DNA of 24,290 nucleotides, taken from positions 1 to 24,290 of IMG/VR virus record IMGVR_UViG_3300014839_001400. One strand, given 5' to 3'. Below are positions 7,715 to 15,702 of this stretch, in pieces. This DNA is from a virus. The position numbers and the translations under genes were made by a program. Position 1 is the stretch's first letter. The number at the start of each line of letters is the position of its first letter. A model generated the notes under the pieces. The model saw nothing but the letters and a program-made list of their open reading frames with translations. It ran no database searches and had not been told where the DNA came from.

Positions 7715-8773
7715 TCATGCTATGGCATTCAAGAGGAATGCGCCTGCGTAGGGCTCCATCACAACAGGAGTGAAGCACTGGAAGCCCTGATAGTACTCTG
7801 CATGAGTCAACAGATCCGGGACGGTTACAAGGGCCGTGTCGAATCCTCCTAATGGCTCGTTAAAGCTGACATTCATAGCGGCGAATGTCTTGTACATGCC
7901 CGGAGTGTCCACGTAGCCGTACCACATGGACTTCCCAAAAATCCAATCAAGGTCTACGGTAGCACCTGGTTGAGCTTTGTTGTACATCGCCCCGGCTACT
8001 ATAATCTCATTGACGTCGAGTGCATCGGCAAGCATCTTCTCATTGAGCTTGGTCGGGACTTTTTCTGCGCCCTGTGGATTTCTGTAGAGCGAGATGAGGG
8101 TGGGATTGAGACGCAGAGACTCGTAGACCTGCTCACCCATGAGTAGAGTGTTAGGCTTGACACCGATCTTTTGTTTGATTGCCAGGGTCAGGTCCTTGAA
8201 CAAGTTTAGTGGGTCGCTGTCGGAATCGTTGAATCTGCGGAACGTCTCGGCGGTTGTGACCTCGCCCGGAGACCAGGTTTCGCCACTGTTGACGCCCGTG
8301 AGATCGATGCCCCATACCCCCGCCTTGAACAACGCGTCTTTGATGATTAGCTCTTTGTTGAGTTGGAGGACATCGGACACTAACCTCGCGGTGGCCACTT
8401 CGATGTTGTAGACTTCATCGGCAACGAACGGTATATCGTCAGTCAGATTTGCTTGGAATCCATATCTCTGGCAGGCAAATGTGATCGGCGTATCAACCTT
8501 AATAGATCCAGTGGCTGGTAGTGTTCCGGGTCGCCAGGTGGCCGCACGGGGAGTGAACTTGTTCTCTTTGTTCATCCTCCCGATCAGACCTGCAATCGTC
8601 TTCATGGATGCCAGCGGAACCCATCTATCAGCCACGAACGCCGTCTGATCCTGCTGGTAGTCCAGGATCATGTCAGACTGAAGCTCTGCGACCATCAGGC
8701 GAGAGTAATCCTCGGACTTCTCCACGCGCTGGACCTGGGAAGCAAGAAGCTCCTTATAAGAATTATTTGTCAT
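7715..8773 (-). CDS. Major capsid protein (HK97 fold)
   Basis: The 352-residue protein has length and layout typical of the HK97-fold major capsid protein of Mu-like or similar phages. It has a helical N-terminal arm (residues 1-50), a Trp/Pro-rich E-loop region (about 70-100), a long helix near 120-150 with two Leu/Glu-rich stretches, and the A-domain-like segment KIGVKPNTLLMGEQVYESL near 205-223. The C-terminus is hydrophobic. The ATG follows GGAGGATACAGAA, one of the strongest ribosome-binding sites in the window, as expected for the most abundant virion protein. The decoration and scaffold genes upstream and connectors downstream confirm the assignment. Confidence 0.82.
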   Translation of the reverse strand: MTNNSYKELLASQVQRVEKSEDYSRLMVAELQSDMILDYQQDQTAFVADRWVPLASMKTIAGLIGRMNKENKFTPRAATWRPGTLPATGSIKVDTPITFACQRYGFQANLTDDIPFVADEVYNIEVATARLVSDVLQLNKELIIKDALFKAGVWGIDLTGVNSGETWSPGEVTTAETFRRFNDSDSDPLNLFKDLTLAIKQKIGVKPNTLLMGEQVYESLRLNPTLISLYRNPQGAEKVPTKLNEKMLADALDVNEIIVAGAMYNKAQPGATVDLDWIFGKSMWYGYVDTPGMYKTFAAMNVSFNEPLGGFDTALVTVPDLLTHAEYYQGFQCFTPVVMEPYAGAFLLNAIA

Positions 8774-8786
8774 TTCTGTATCCTCC

Positions 8787-9209
8787 TTAGGTTATTGCGT
8801 AATAGAATGGTCCAATCAGCCGCACGGTCGCGTTTAGTCCTTCTGCAGCAGCAACTTCGCACTGCCCCACAATCACATCTGCTGCAGTCGGGGTTGCTTT
8901 TACCCCCACACCGCCTGATGCGAGTTTTACCCAGTCGCCTACCGCCAGGCCGCCTGATCCGGTCTTGACGAGCGGTTTTCCTCTGGTCTGCACAATTGCA
9001 GTCAAAGAAAACTTGGTGGATGTGGCGGTCTCAACAGGGGCGTTGACTAGCACGCCTACCGGGAGACCTGACGACCATGCCTGTACAGTACGAGCGCGAG
9101 AAGTGTCAAGCTGTACGAAGGTATATTGCAGAGCCGACATATCGCCGTCTACGTCATACGGGCTCCGGTCGCCTGGTACAAATTCTTCGAACGGTACTGA
9201 AACGTCCAT
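8787..9209 (-). CDS. Capsid decoration-like protein
   Basis: Starting at ATG 9209, next to the TAA of the scaffold gene (TAATATG), the product has 140 residues. It contains a beta-rich core with GVLVNAP, SLTAIVQTRGKPLVKTG, GLAVGDWVKLASGGVGVKATPTA and a VIVGQCEVAAAEG motif. This matches the general pattern of small capsid decoration or stabilising proteins (DUF2190-like) encoded just before the major capsid gene. An alternative start at 9260 would overlap the scaffold gene by 50 bases and is less likely. Confidence 0.68.
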   Translation of the reverse strand: MDVSVPFEEFVPGDRSPYDVDGDMSALQYTFVQLDTSRARTVQAWSSGLPVGVLVNAPVETATSTKFSLTAIVQTRGKPLVKTGSGGLAVGDWVKLASGGVGVKATPTAADVIVGQCEVAAAEGLNATVRLIGPFYYAIT

Positions 9210-9210
9210 A

Positions 9211-9888
9211 TTACTGCCCCCCACCAATGAAAGCGGCATGCACGTTCTGTTTATGCTCATTCATGACGGCTTTAGCCAGCATAGGATTCTCCTCGGCTGC
9301 CTTTGTGACGGCCCGCGCCCTGAGTACCTTGGCGCTCTTGTGGCCGGTGTCACTTTTTTGAATTTCATTCAGCTTGTTCTGCACAATAGCCTCGAACTGG
9401 GCCGTTGAGCTGCCCGGGGCAGGCCTGGAGGAGCCTATGGACTTGTAGAGTATCAGGCCGGCCTCTTTCTTCATGGCATTGGTCTGCTTGACAGTCTTCA
9501 GGATAAAGTTCCTGGGCTCTTCAGGAAGCCCCTCGAGGGACATGAGGAACGCAGCTCCTTCTTCAGGCGTCCCCAGCTCGTCGAGATAGGACTTGGCCAG
9601 ATCCACGTAATCCTTCTTCCTCAGGACGTCAGTCTGCTTCTGCAGGTCCTTCCTGAGCTTTACATTCGCTTCCTGTAACGGTGCGATGGCCTTCTGGACT
9701 ATGTCCATGATATCGGCCTTGCTGACCAGTGCCTCGCCGGCCCCAGTCCTGGTAGCCCCTGCGGGCTTGATCTTCATAGTCTTTCCACCTTTAGGCATTG
9801 ATTTGAAAATCAGAAATCGTTTCCCGTTGGCCGCTTTACCGACCAGCGAGACTTCGTCTAATTCAAGATTTGATAGATCGGTTGGCAT
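9211..9888 (-). CDS. Scaffold-like protein with phage head N-terminal motif
   Basis: The 225-residue product starts at ATG 9888 with GAGGTTATCCT upstream. The first 30 residues (LSNLELDEVSLVGKAANGK then FLIFKS) match the pattern found in phage protease/scaffold genes, where the sequence usually reads evSLVd-pAn. A long charged helical region follows (residues 50-130, predicted coiled coil), then a Pro/Ser-rich linker and a basic helix. Scaffolding proteins guide capsid assembly and are normally removed by the prohead protease, here encoded just upstream. Position before the decoration and capsid genes supports this. Confidence 0.68.
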   Translation of the reverse strand: MPTDLSNLELDEVSLVGKAANGKRFLIFKSMPKGGKTMKIKPAGATRTGAGEALVSKADIMDIVQKAIAPLQEANVKLRKDLQKQTDVLRKKDYVDLAKSYLDELGTPEEGAAFLMSLEGLPEEPRNFILKTVKQTNAMKKEAGLILYKSIGSSRPAPGSSTAQFEAIVQNKLNEIQKSDTGHKSAKVLRARAVTKAAEENPMLAKAVMNEHKQNVHAAFIGGGQ

Positions 9889-9958
9889 AGGATAACCTCA
9901 TCGAGATGTGATGCAATATACAAAATCGAGTTCAGGTGCGGTGTTAGTTGGTTTGAAA

Positions 9959-10264
9959 CTAAACTTTGCTAGAAATAGCGCCTTCGACCAATCGAAGGGC
10001 AGCTTTGTTTTTCTTCTCGTCTTCAGGCCATGCGGGCTTTTGCAGTGCTGTTTGCATACTTCGCAGTTTGCCCAATGGCAGCTCTTTTAGATCCTTGAGC
10101 TTCATTGAACGGGCCTGAGCAACTAACGATACTTTCTTTGGTTTGGCGTCTTTGGGCTTCTTCTCCTGTCGGCCCACCGGGCCCGATCCACCTCCGCCCC
10201 CGCCTTCGCTCGAGAACTTACCATCAGAGCCGTGATCGTGGCCAGAGTCATCCTTCAGTTTCCG
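9959..10264 (-). CDS. C-terminal extension in the -1 frame of the prohead protease
   Basis: This stretch codes for 101 residues with no conventional ATG/GTG/TTG start at its beginning; the reading frame is closed by TAA only a few codons further upstream. Reading starts naturally if ribosomes slip by -1 at CCCTTTC (10264-10270). It begins RKLKDDSGHDHGSDGKFSS, then a run of glycines, then a Lys-rich region and an end helix with PAWPEDEKKNKAAL. The SGHxH...GxFSS tag also occurs in the 625-residue head protein of this window, which shows the frame is really coding. A GTG at 10177 could start a 72-residue fragment. The gene ends with TAG, then TAA four codons later. If no frameshift occurs this is a broken remnant. 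Confidence 0.6.
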   Translation of the reverse strand, partial: RKLKDDSGHDHGSDGKFSSEGGGGGGSGPVGRQEKKPKDAKPKKVSLVAQARSMKLKDLKELPLGKLRSMQTALQKPAWPEDEKKNKAALRLVEGAISSKV

Positions 10265-11490
10265 AAAGGGATCCTGTCTCCTTTACCTGCAATTGATAGC
10301 CCGGTTATGTCACCTTTCTTCACAGCCTGCCAGATCTCCGGGTCGTGAATTTTTACTGCCATGACCCAGCTCCCTTTCCGGACCTTCTGGCCGCCACATA
10401 CGAAATCTGTCGGTGCGATATAGGACTCGATGATGTCCGCTTTGGCTTGGCCCTCGTGCTCCTTGCCGATCCTCTGGCTCTCCATCATGAACTTATGGCA
10501 GGCCTTGCGGATCTCGGATTCGCTCAGGCGATCTCCTTGCAGGTCGATTGTATCGGGCTCAGAGACCACTCCGTAGACTATCTGCTGATCCCCCTTTATG
10601 ATCGACACCTTGTAAGACTTAAGGGTACACTTTTCGGTTTCTTCGCCCTCGTCCTCGTCCTCTTCAGATTCGGCTTTTGGCTTGCCCTCGACCTCTTCAG
10701 CCTTCTCGGCCTCTTCTTCACCAGGGGACTCGTGCTGCTCTAGGATGGCACGGATTTCGTCTATGAGGTCTTCTTTGGATCCCGGGCTCTCAGGAGACTC
10801 GTCTTCTCCCGGCTCATCATCCGGAATTTCGCCTATTTCTGTGGGGCCGTCCGCATCGGCTTCTACTTCCCCTGGCTCGCCTTCGCCTTCGCCTTCATCA
10901 GAAGGCTCATCCTGGCCCTCACCGTCCTCTGAGCCGCCGCCGTTCTCCTGTATGTACTGCTCGAAGGCGGCCTGGTGTTTCTGCTCATCCTCCAGGACGG
11001 CTTCCAGGATCTCCTTGAGCTTGGGATCCTGTACGGACTCGAGGACCTGGGTCAGAGACTCCACGCCACCCTTTTCGTCCTGGAGCAATGCCAGGATAGC
11101 ATCGGAGTCGGAGCCTTCCTTTTCCAGCTCCTCGTCCTCTTCTTTCATTTCCTTTTCATCATCTTCCATATCATCACCAACTAATCGAGGAACATGGATA
11201 TCTCCATAATCCAGAGATTTACGTAAATGCGAAAAATCAGGATAGGGCAATCGATCTAGGACGGAGGGGGCCATGACGGTCTTATCCTCTGTATCCCCCT
11301 CATCATCGTCCATGTCCGGGCTATCGCCAGGGATAACGGGATCATACATGATGCCATGGTCCCCCGGGAATGGCTTTGTGTGGATGAATTGGCCCGAGAA
11401 GATCTTATGAGGTATTTTGTCGGGAAAAGTTTCACAGGTGGCACTGAATCCATAATGCTTGCACCCGATACACTGGCCAGAGGTACTCAT
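10255..11490 (-). CDS. XkdF-like prohead protease with N-terminal Cys motif and ferritin-like insert
   Basis: The 411-residue zero-frame product has several parts. Residues 7-50 carry CIGCKHYGFSATC followed by FPDKIP and PGDHGIMYDP, a module common in phage head genes. Residues 73-91 hold a MAPS-LDRLP motif shared with the 625-residue protein. Residues about 130-181 look like a ferritin-like helix pair with E139 and an ExxH at 169-172. Residues 183-285 are a very acidic linker. Residues 290-404 match XkdF (putative phage serine protease, S78_2-like), with candidate catalytic H345 (KEHEG) and S399 (GLSIAG). It probably cleaves scaffold and capsid arms during maturation. Its ATG overlaps the upstream stop (ATGA). 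The stop at 10255 is preceded by a slippery heptamer. Confidence 0.72.
   Translation of the reverse strand: MSTSGQCIGCKHYGFSATCETFPDKIPHKIFSGQFIHTKPFPGDHGIMYDPVIPGDSPDMDDDEGDTEDKTVMAPSVLDRLPYPDFSHLRKSLDYGDIHVPRLVGDDMEDDEKEMKEEDEELEKEGSDSDAILALLQDEKGGVESLTQVLESVQDPKLKEILEAVLEDEQKHQAAFEQYIQENGGGSEDGEGQDEPSDEGEGEGEPGEVEADADGPTEIGEIPDDEPGEDESPESPGSKEDLIDEIRAILEQHESPGEEEAEKAEEVEGKPKAESEEDEDEGEETEKCTLKSYKVSIIKGDQQIVYGVVSEPDTIDLQGDRLSESEIRKACHKFMMESQRIGKEHEGQAKADIIESYIAPTDFVCGGQKVRKGSWVMAVKIHDPEIWQAVKKGDITGLSIAGKGDRIPFGN
10264..10270 (-). promoter_or_regulatory. Candidate -1 programmed frameshift slippery site CCCTTTC
   Basis: In the zero frame the codons are ATC CCT TTC GGA AAC TGA, so the heptamer C CCT TTC fits X XXY YYZ exactly. 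After a -1 slip the tRNAs re-pair with CCC and TTT and translation continues for 101 codons. The stop follows three codons after the site. No obvious stimulatory pseudoknot can be established by eye, although GC-rich sequence follows. Confidence 0.5.
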
Positions 11491-12689
11491 ACTTTAATCG
11501 ACCCCACTGTGTTCTTAAAAGCTTCCATTAGTTTTGGATGGACCTTCATGCCGCAGGTGACGGCGGCGCCAAGCTCGGCGAAAAACTCCCTCTTGTTCTC
11601 TGTGGCGTATTCCGTGAGGGGTATGCTCCAGCCGGAGACCTTGTCCATCTCTTCAGTCCACTTTGCACCTATGTTATGGTGGGCGTAGACCGCGTGCCAG
11701 CACTCGTGCACCTGAGTCGCATAAAGGGGATCGTCAACCGCGTCGGCCACGATCCAGTGATCCACTGCCTTCAGGTGCTCTAACTTCTTTTCGTTCCGAT
11801 GGAGCTCCCTCTCCACAGCACCTTCTTGGCCGGGTCGATCCTTAAAGCCCTCGCCGGACTTCAGAGATCCAATATACTTCTCCGTGCGGAGAATTTCGTA
11901 TGCCTGGTTAGCCCTCATCCGGCCTATATCGCGTTTTTTATAGCTCTCCGGATCCTTGACGTAGGACTTGCGGACCTGAACGTAAAGCACTTTATTGCCA
12001 GAATAAGCGCACCGACCATAATTGGCGCCACTCTTAGAGCAGAATCCAAACTGGGCGACCGGGACCCCGTACTTTCCCAGAACGTGGTCCGTGGCCTTGA
12101 GCAGCGAGTTCATTCGGTCGACATGTACTCCCCCATAATCGACTTTGCCACCCTCATATAGGTATTGTGATAGCCTGGCGTGGGCCTCAGCATGTGATTT
12201 GGCAGGCTTGAACTCAGGCAGTGCGGCCGGGTCCTCTGGCTTGTATGTGGTGAGCTTGGGGGAGACCGATAGCGGCTTAGGTGCGGCAGGTGGCTGCCTT
12301 GGCTTGCCATCCGGCCCCAGCTCGTAGATGGTCTTTTCTCGGCTGTTGGAGCCTGGCTCGACTGAGATCCTGCCCAGCGCCTCGAGTGCCTGTATCGATT
12401 CCCGGAATAGCTGGTTCGCAAACATTGTGTCCGGGAAGCTAACGGGCCCATCCCGGGCCACCCTGGCCACGGCGACTGCCACATCATCGGTCGTCGTCTC
12501 TAGGGTGAAGCGTTGCCCCATCCACATCCTTCCGCCTCCATGGACGTTGGCGACGGAAATCCAGACCTTGTCCGAAATCTTGTATGCAGTATATGCGCCG
12601 TTGGTCTCCGCACTGACCTCGCCACCGGCCGGCTTCTTTAGCAAAAAATTTGTTACTTTCTTCGTTTTATTGGCAAAAATATCACGCAT
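11487..12689 (-). CDS. Head-module protein with HExxH metallopeptidase-like domain
   Basis: The 400-residue product has an N-terminal domain (residues 1-128), a Pro-rich linker (130-165), and a C-terminal domain with H328-E-C-W-H332, the HExxH zinc signature. A conserved-looking REFFAE at 367-372 could supply the third zinc ligand (E368 or E372). Thus the C-terminal part looks like a zincin of the kind found in polymorphic toxins and MuF-type phage effectors. It lies between the ART-like protein and the prohead protease, and its stop overlaps the protease ATG by ATGA. It could be a virion-packaged enzyme delivered with DNA, or a maturation protease. Activity is inferred from the motif only. 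Confidence 0.6.
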   Translation of the reverse strand: MRDIFANKTKKVTNFLLKKPAGGEVSAETNGAYTAYKISDKVWISVANVHGGGRMWMGQRFTLETTTDDVAVAVARVARDGPVSFPDTMFANQLFRESIQALEALGRISVEPGSNSREKTIYELGPDGKPRQPPAAPKPLSVSPKLTTYKPEDPAALPEFKPAKSHAEAHARLSQYLYEGGKVDYGGVHVDRMNSLLKATDHVLGKYGVPVAQFGFCSKSGANYGRCAYSGNKVLYVQVRKSYVKDPESYKKRDIGRMRANQAYEILRTEKYIGSLKSGEGFKDRPGQEGAVERELHRNEKKLEHLKAVDHWIVADAVDDPLYATQVHECWHAVYAHHNIGAKWTEEMDKVSGWSIPLTEYATENKREFFAELGAAVTCGMKVHPKLMEAFKNTVGSIKV

Positions 12690-12695
12690 GCGATC

Positions 12696-14573
12696 TCATG
12701 GTATCAATGATTCAGGTTTCGGCTCAGGTTTCGGCTCGTGCTCAGGTGCAGGCTTAGGTTCTGGTTTGGGTTCCGGCTTTGGTTCAGGTTTCTTGGGCTC
12801 CGGTTTGGGTTCAGGTTTGGGTTCAGGCTTCTTAGGTGCCGGACCCTTTCCGGTCCCTTCCAGCTCTGCATGATACCACTCAGCGGCCGTTTTGGCTGGT
12901 AGAATGTCTCCGCGCTCGACATAATACTGCATTTGTTTTGCAGCAACGTACTCAGCCAGCGAGGTTCCTTTTGCGCCCCGTCTAAGGTATTCTTTATAAT
13001 TTTTTTCGCTGACATCCGTGTCAGCCATTTCAGCGTTTGTAGGGACTCTAGCTTCAGGCTTTGGCTCAGGCTTTGGCTCAGGCTTTAGCTCAGGTTTCGG
13101 CCCAGTCCTCTGTATAAGCGCGTGCGGCACCCATCGGATAACCTCTTTTCCCGATTGATCCCGATAGGACACTTTGGCGTTCGCTTGGAATATCGTCTGG
13201 ATCCGGGCCTTCGTGCCCTTTGGGATATCTCCAGTTGATGTGTGGAATTCAACCTCGTCGCCGATTCTTAGCTCAGGGGTTTTCTCGGGCTTCGCTGGCT
13301 GCTTAAACCACGGGTTGTCGTCCAGGGCGCTGCCACCCGTCAAAACGGTCTGTATGGCCCCTGTGGTGCCCCGGGCAACCTCCGCCCGACTCTCAAGCTT
13401 CCTCTTGGTCTTGCTCGGCCTCTTTTGCTTCGGTGCTGCAGCGCCACCTGACCCCGACCCGAACTGCCCGTTATCAGCTCTGGGGTGCTTGGACTCCGCC
13501 CAGTCGGCGTCCTTCCTGATAGGAGATGTATGAAGCCAGGGCAGCCGGTCCAGGGCGGAAGGGGCCATGACCTTGAGAACAACATTTTTCTGAAATTGCA
13601 GAACCTTGGGATTCTTCACTGCAATTTCCCCACCGGTGTGATGGATCACATCGTATCCATTGCGGGTCCCATAGGCATCTACAGCCTGTGCCCATGCAAT
13701 GGGGCTGTCAGTTATATGCTTGATCTCATCCAGGAACACGTCTTCTTTGCCTCGGCTCCTGGCTCGATCAATAAACCGATCATAATAGTCTCTTTGGACC
13801 TCATGGACCAGCTCGGGAGAGTCCTCGGGCTTTAGGGATGATATGAGGACTTTGGCATCAGGAGCTACTTTGTACTCTGAAAGTTTTGCTCCATATGTCC
13901 TGGCAGCCGTCGGATGCCTGGTCACATAAAATCCAGTCCCGTAATATCCAGAATCACGGGATTGCAGCTTAGATGGATTGATCTCCCTGATCTTCCTCTT
14001 CTTATCGCCGTGATAGACGGCCGGCAGATCAGCTCCTGTGGCGTCGTATGGCCTCTCGGGATCAGGGCCCCGGGGCTCTGGTTCGTCGTATGTGGTGTCT
14101 GGCTTCTTCTCTTTGGGCTTCTTTTGTTTGCCCTTCCCGCCTGCACTGCCTGATCCTGATGAGAACAGGCCTTTATCGTTGTGCTCATGGCCGGACGAGT
14201 CTTTGACCTTGACAACAGCCGGCTTTTCTCCATCTGCACCATGGAACAGGTCCGCCGGCTCAGAGGGTTTTGGGTCTCGTGTCTCGATCTGATGCAGGAT
14301 TCTTTTATACGTCCGGTCGTAGTCCAGCCAGTCTAGGCCCTTGGATTCACAGTAATGCCGCTCGAAAGATGTCGCTCTTTCATGTGCTGCCGGGTACTTC
14401 ATGCCCCGGGCCATGCACTGTTCCTCGGACTCCTCGTGAACCCTGAGAGCACGGTGCATCCACATAGGGACCAAGGGGTCGACGTACATCGTCCGTCCAT
14501 CCTGGCTCCGGCCGGCTATGCCATCAGCCAGAGGCGCAACCTTGATGGAAAGTTTTGAGGGCAATACAGTCAC
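12696..14573 (-). CDS. Multidomain head protein with ADP-ribosyltransferase-like domain
   Basis: The 625-residue product starts at GTG 14573 or TTG 14564; the latter has better spacing from GGAG. Residues 30-72 contain VHEESEE followed by YPAAHERA, a pattern resembling a phage-associated metallopeptidase motif. Residues 125-146 carry a SGHEH...GLFSSGSG tag. Residues 183-334 resemble an ADP-ribosyltransferase fold: YHG at 187-189, GYYGTGFYVT near 209-218, and GGEIAVKNP near 314-322, with E316 as likely catalytic acid. Residues 336-354 hold a MAPS-LDRLP motif and 362-377 HPRADNGQFGSGSGG. Residues 435-488 look like a small SH3-like beta domain. The C-terminus is a PEPK-repeat linker. It is probably packaged in the head and may modify a host target, but this is inference. 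Confidence 0.62.
   Translation of the reverse strand: MTVLPSKLSIKVAPLADGIAGRSQDGRTMYVDPLVPMWMHRALRVHEESEEQCMARGMKYPAAHERATSFERHYCESKGLDWLDYDRTYKRILHQIETRDPKPSEPADLFHGADGEKPAVVKVKDSSGHEHNDKGLFSSGSGSAGGKGKQKKPKEKKPDTTYDEPEPRGPDPERPYDATGADLPAVYHGDKKRKIREINPSKLQSRDSGYYGTGFYVTRHPTAARTYGAKLSEYKVAPDAKVLISSLKPEDSPELVHEVQRDYYDRFIDRARSRGKEDVFLDEIKHITDSPIAWAQAVDAYGTRNGYDVIHHTGGEIAVKNPKVLQFQKNVVLKVMAPSALDRLPWLHTSPIRKDADWAESKHPRADNGQFGSGSGGAAAPKQKRPSKTKRKLESRAEVARGTTGAIQTVLTGGSALDDNPWFKQPAKPEKTPELRIGDEVEFHTSTGDIPKGTKARIQTIFQANAKVSYRDQSGKEVIRWVPHALIQRTGPKPELKPEPKPEPKPEARVPTNAEMADTDVSEKNYKEYLRRGAKGTSLAEYVAAKQMQYYVERGDILPAKTAAEWYHAELEGTGKGPAPKKPEPKPEPKPEPKKPEPKPEPKPEPKPAPEHEPKPEPKPESLIP
12705..12842 (-). repeat. 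PEPK-coding tandem repeat, C-terminal end of ART-like protein
   Basis: The DNA consists of imperfect 12- to 18-bp units like GGTTCAGGTTTGGGTTCC (plus strand) coding for KPEPKPEPK-type residues 578-623. Such a stretch makes an extended, charged linker and is prone to length change by slippage or recombination. Confidence 0.75.
13050..13103 (-). repeat. Second PEPK-coding repeat
   Basis: A shorter block of the same kind of repeat encodes residues 491-508 of the ART-like protein, between the SH3-like domain and the following helical domain. It marks a linker. Confidence 0.7.
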
Positions 14574-14611
14574 TCCAAAAAGATGATAGAAATTTCCTCA
14601 AAAAAACAAGA

Positions 14612-14734
14612 TTAGCAGTACCTTTCAGCGGCCGACCCGAGCTCCAGGAGCTCCTGCCAGTCATCCTCCAGCTCTTTTCCGCTCTGAAGAGTAGCCAGGC
14701 GAGCCAGATAAGCTTCGTATTCTTCGTCAGTCAT
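14612..14734 (-). CDS. Small acidic protein, 40 residues, coupled to MuF-like gene
   Basis: The ATG at 14732-14734 overlaps the TAA of the MuF-like gene (TAATG), and the ORF ends at TAA 14612-14614. The 40-residue product (begins MTDEEYEAYLARL) is strongly acidic and helical, with a Leu-heptad-like pattern and a Cys as last residue. No family is recognised. The direct stop-start overlap and absence of another gene here support translation. It could bind the minor head protein or portal. Confidence 0.5.
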   Translation of the reverse strand: MTDEEYEAYLARLATLQSGKELEDDWQELLELGSAAERYC

Positions 14735-15702
14735 TAAGTTGAACCTTCGTAGTTAATTGGAACCAAAAAATGAATGCAATGAGGATGCAGGAGCCCCTGT
14801 TGTATTGCAGTATCAAGTGCCGGATACTCGTTTGATCTGCCTGATATCGAAACTATCTTCCCGGCCCAGTCCCTGCAGGTCCTGCAACTATTTGTCCGGA
14901 CCTCTCGGGAGATCATGGCCAGGTCATCCCCTCGGCCGTACATGGCATTCTGGACGCCCTGGTTGAAGACATTCCGGGCGGCCGTCAGAGCCACCATGCT
15001 GATGTAATCTGCCAGCCCCAGCTCTTTGCCATCAATCGTCTTGTGGCCCACTACCCGGCCCTTGAGACCTGCATAGTCGACCTTCTTTTTCCGTGATAGA
15101 GCTGCCTGGACCCGCCGCTTCTCGGATTCGGCGATCACTTCCTCGACATGCTGGCCGATGGTTTGATCGACTTCCTTGAAGCGGTTATATTCCTGGGCTG
15201 CCAGGGCCTGGGCGGCCTTTGCATGTGGCCCCTGCAGCGTACCGACTCTGGAGCCTGCCAAGTACATGCCCGGGATGGCCACTCCGAGCCAGGACGCGGC
15301 TTGCATCAGCAGATTGCGCCGGATTCGGTTGGTCTCGGCCCTCATCTTGTCAGGATTGTCCAGGTTATTGTCGATATTCGCCTGGATCTGCTTCTCGCCC
15401 TTCTTATAGAGCAGAGCGATGAGCGCAGCCGTCTCCTTGATCCTTTTCCGGGGGTCCTTCTCCTTGTCAGTCCGCTTGACAGCCTTCTGGATCTCTGCTT
15501 CAGGCAGGATCCTGATCAGCTCTTCCTCCGGCCGGCCGGCAGCACGCCAGATTTTACTTCGCAAGGATGGCAGATCGTAGCCCAGTGATGCCGCCTTGCG
15601 CCAAAATGATGGAGTGAGCAGGTCGTATCGGGCCTGGGCGGTGAAATCGGCATCAGTCAGATAGCCCGTCTCTCGGATGAGCTGGAGGAGTTCATGGTTC
15701 AT
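14734..15702 (-). CDS. MuF-like minor head / head morphogenesis protein
   Basis: The 322-residue product ends in the MuF-type domain (residues about 235-316), recognisable by C273-R-T-C276-RDWAGKIVSISG, then YPALDTAIQQGLLHPHCIHFLVP with H307, C309 and H311. The N-terminal two-thirds is helical and charged. These proteins are minor virion components next to the portal and are needed for head assembly. Its ATG overlaps the portal TGA by ATGA, the standard portal-MuF order. There is no C-terminal toxin domain on this protein. Instead the neighbouring genes carry the enzyme-like domains. Confidence 0.78.
   Translation of the reverse strand: MNHELLQLIRETGYLTDADFTAQARYDLLTPSFWRKAASLGYDLPSLRSKIWRAAGRPEEELIRILPEAEIQKAVKRTDKEKDPRKRIKETAALIALLYKKGEKQIQANIDNNLDNPDKMRAETNRIRRNLLMQAASWLGVAIPGMYLAGSRVGTLQGPHAKAAQALAAQEYNRFKEVDQTIGQHVEEVIAESEKRRVQAALSRKKKVDYAGLKGRVVGHKTIDGKELGLADYISMVALTAARNVFNQGVQNAMYGRGDDLAMISREVRTNSCRTCRDWAGKIVSISGRSNEYPALDTAIQQGLLHPHCIHFLVPINYEGST

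Noticed and set aside
10682-11209. Long plus-strand ORF of 175 codons opposite the protease gene
   Set aside because: It is an antisense shadow of the Glu/Asp-rich linker, giving a Ser-rich low-complexity product.
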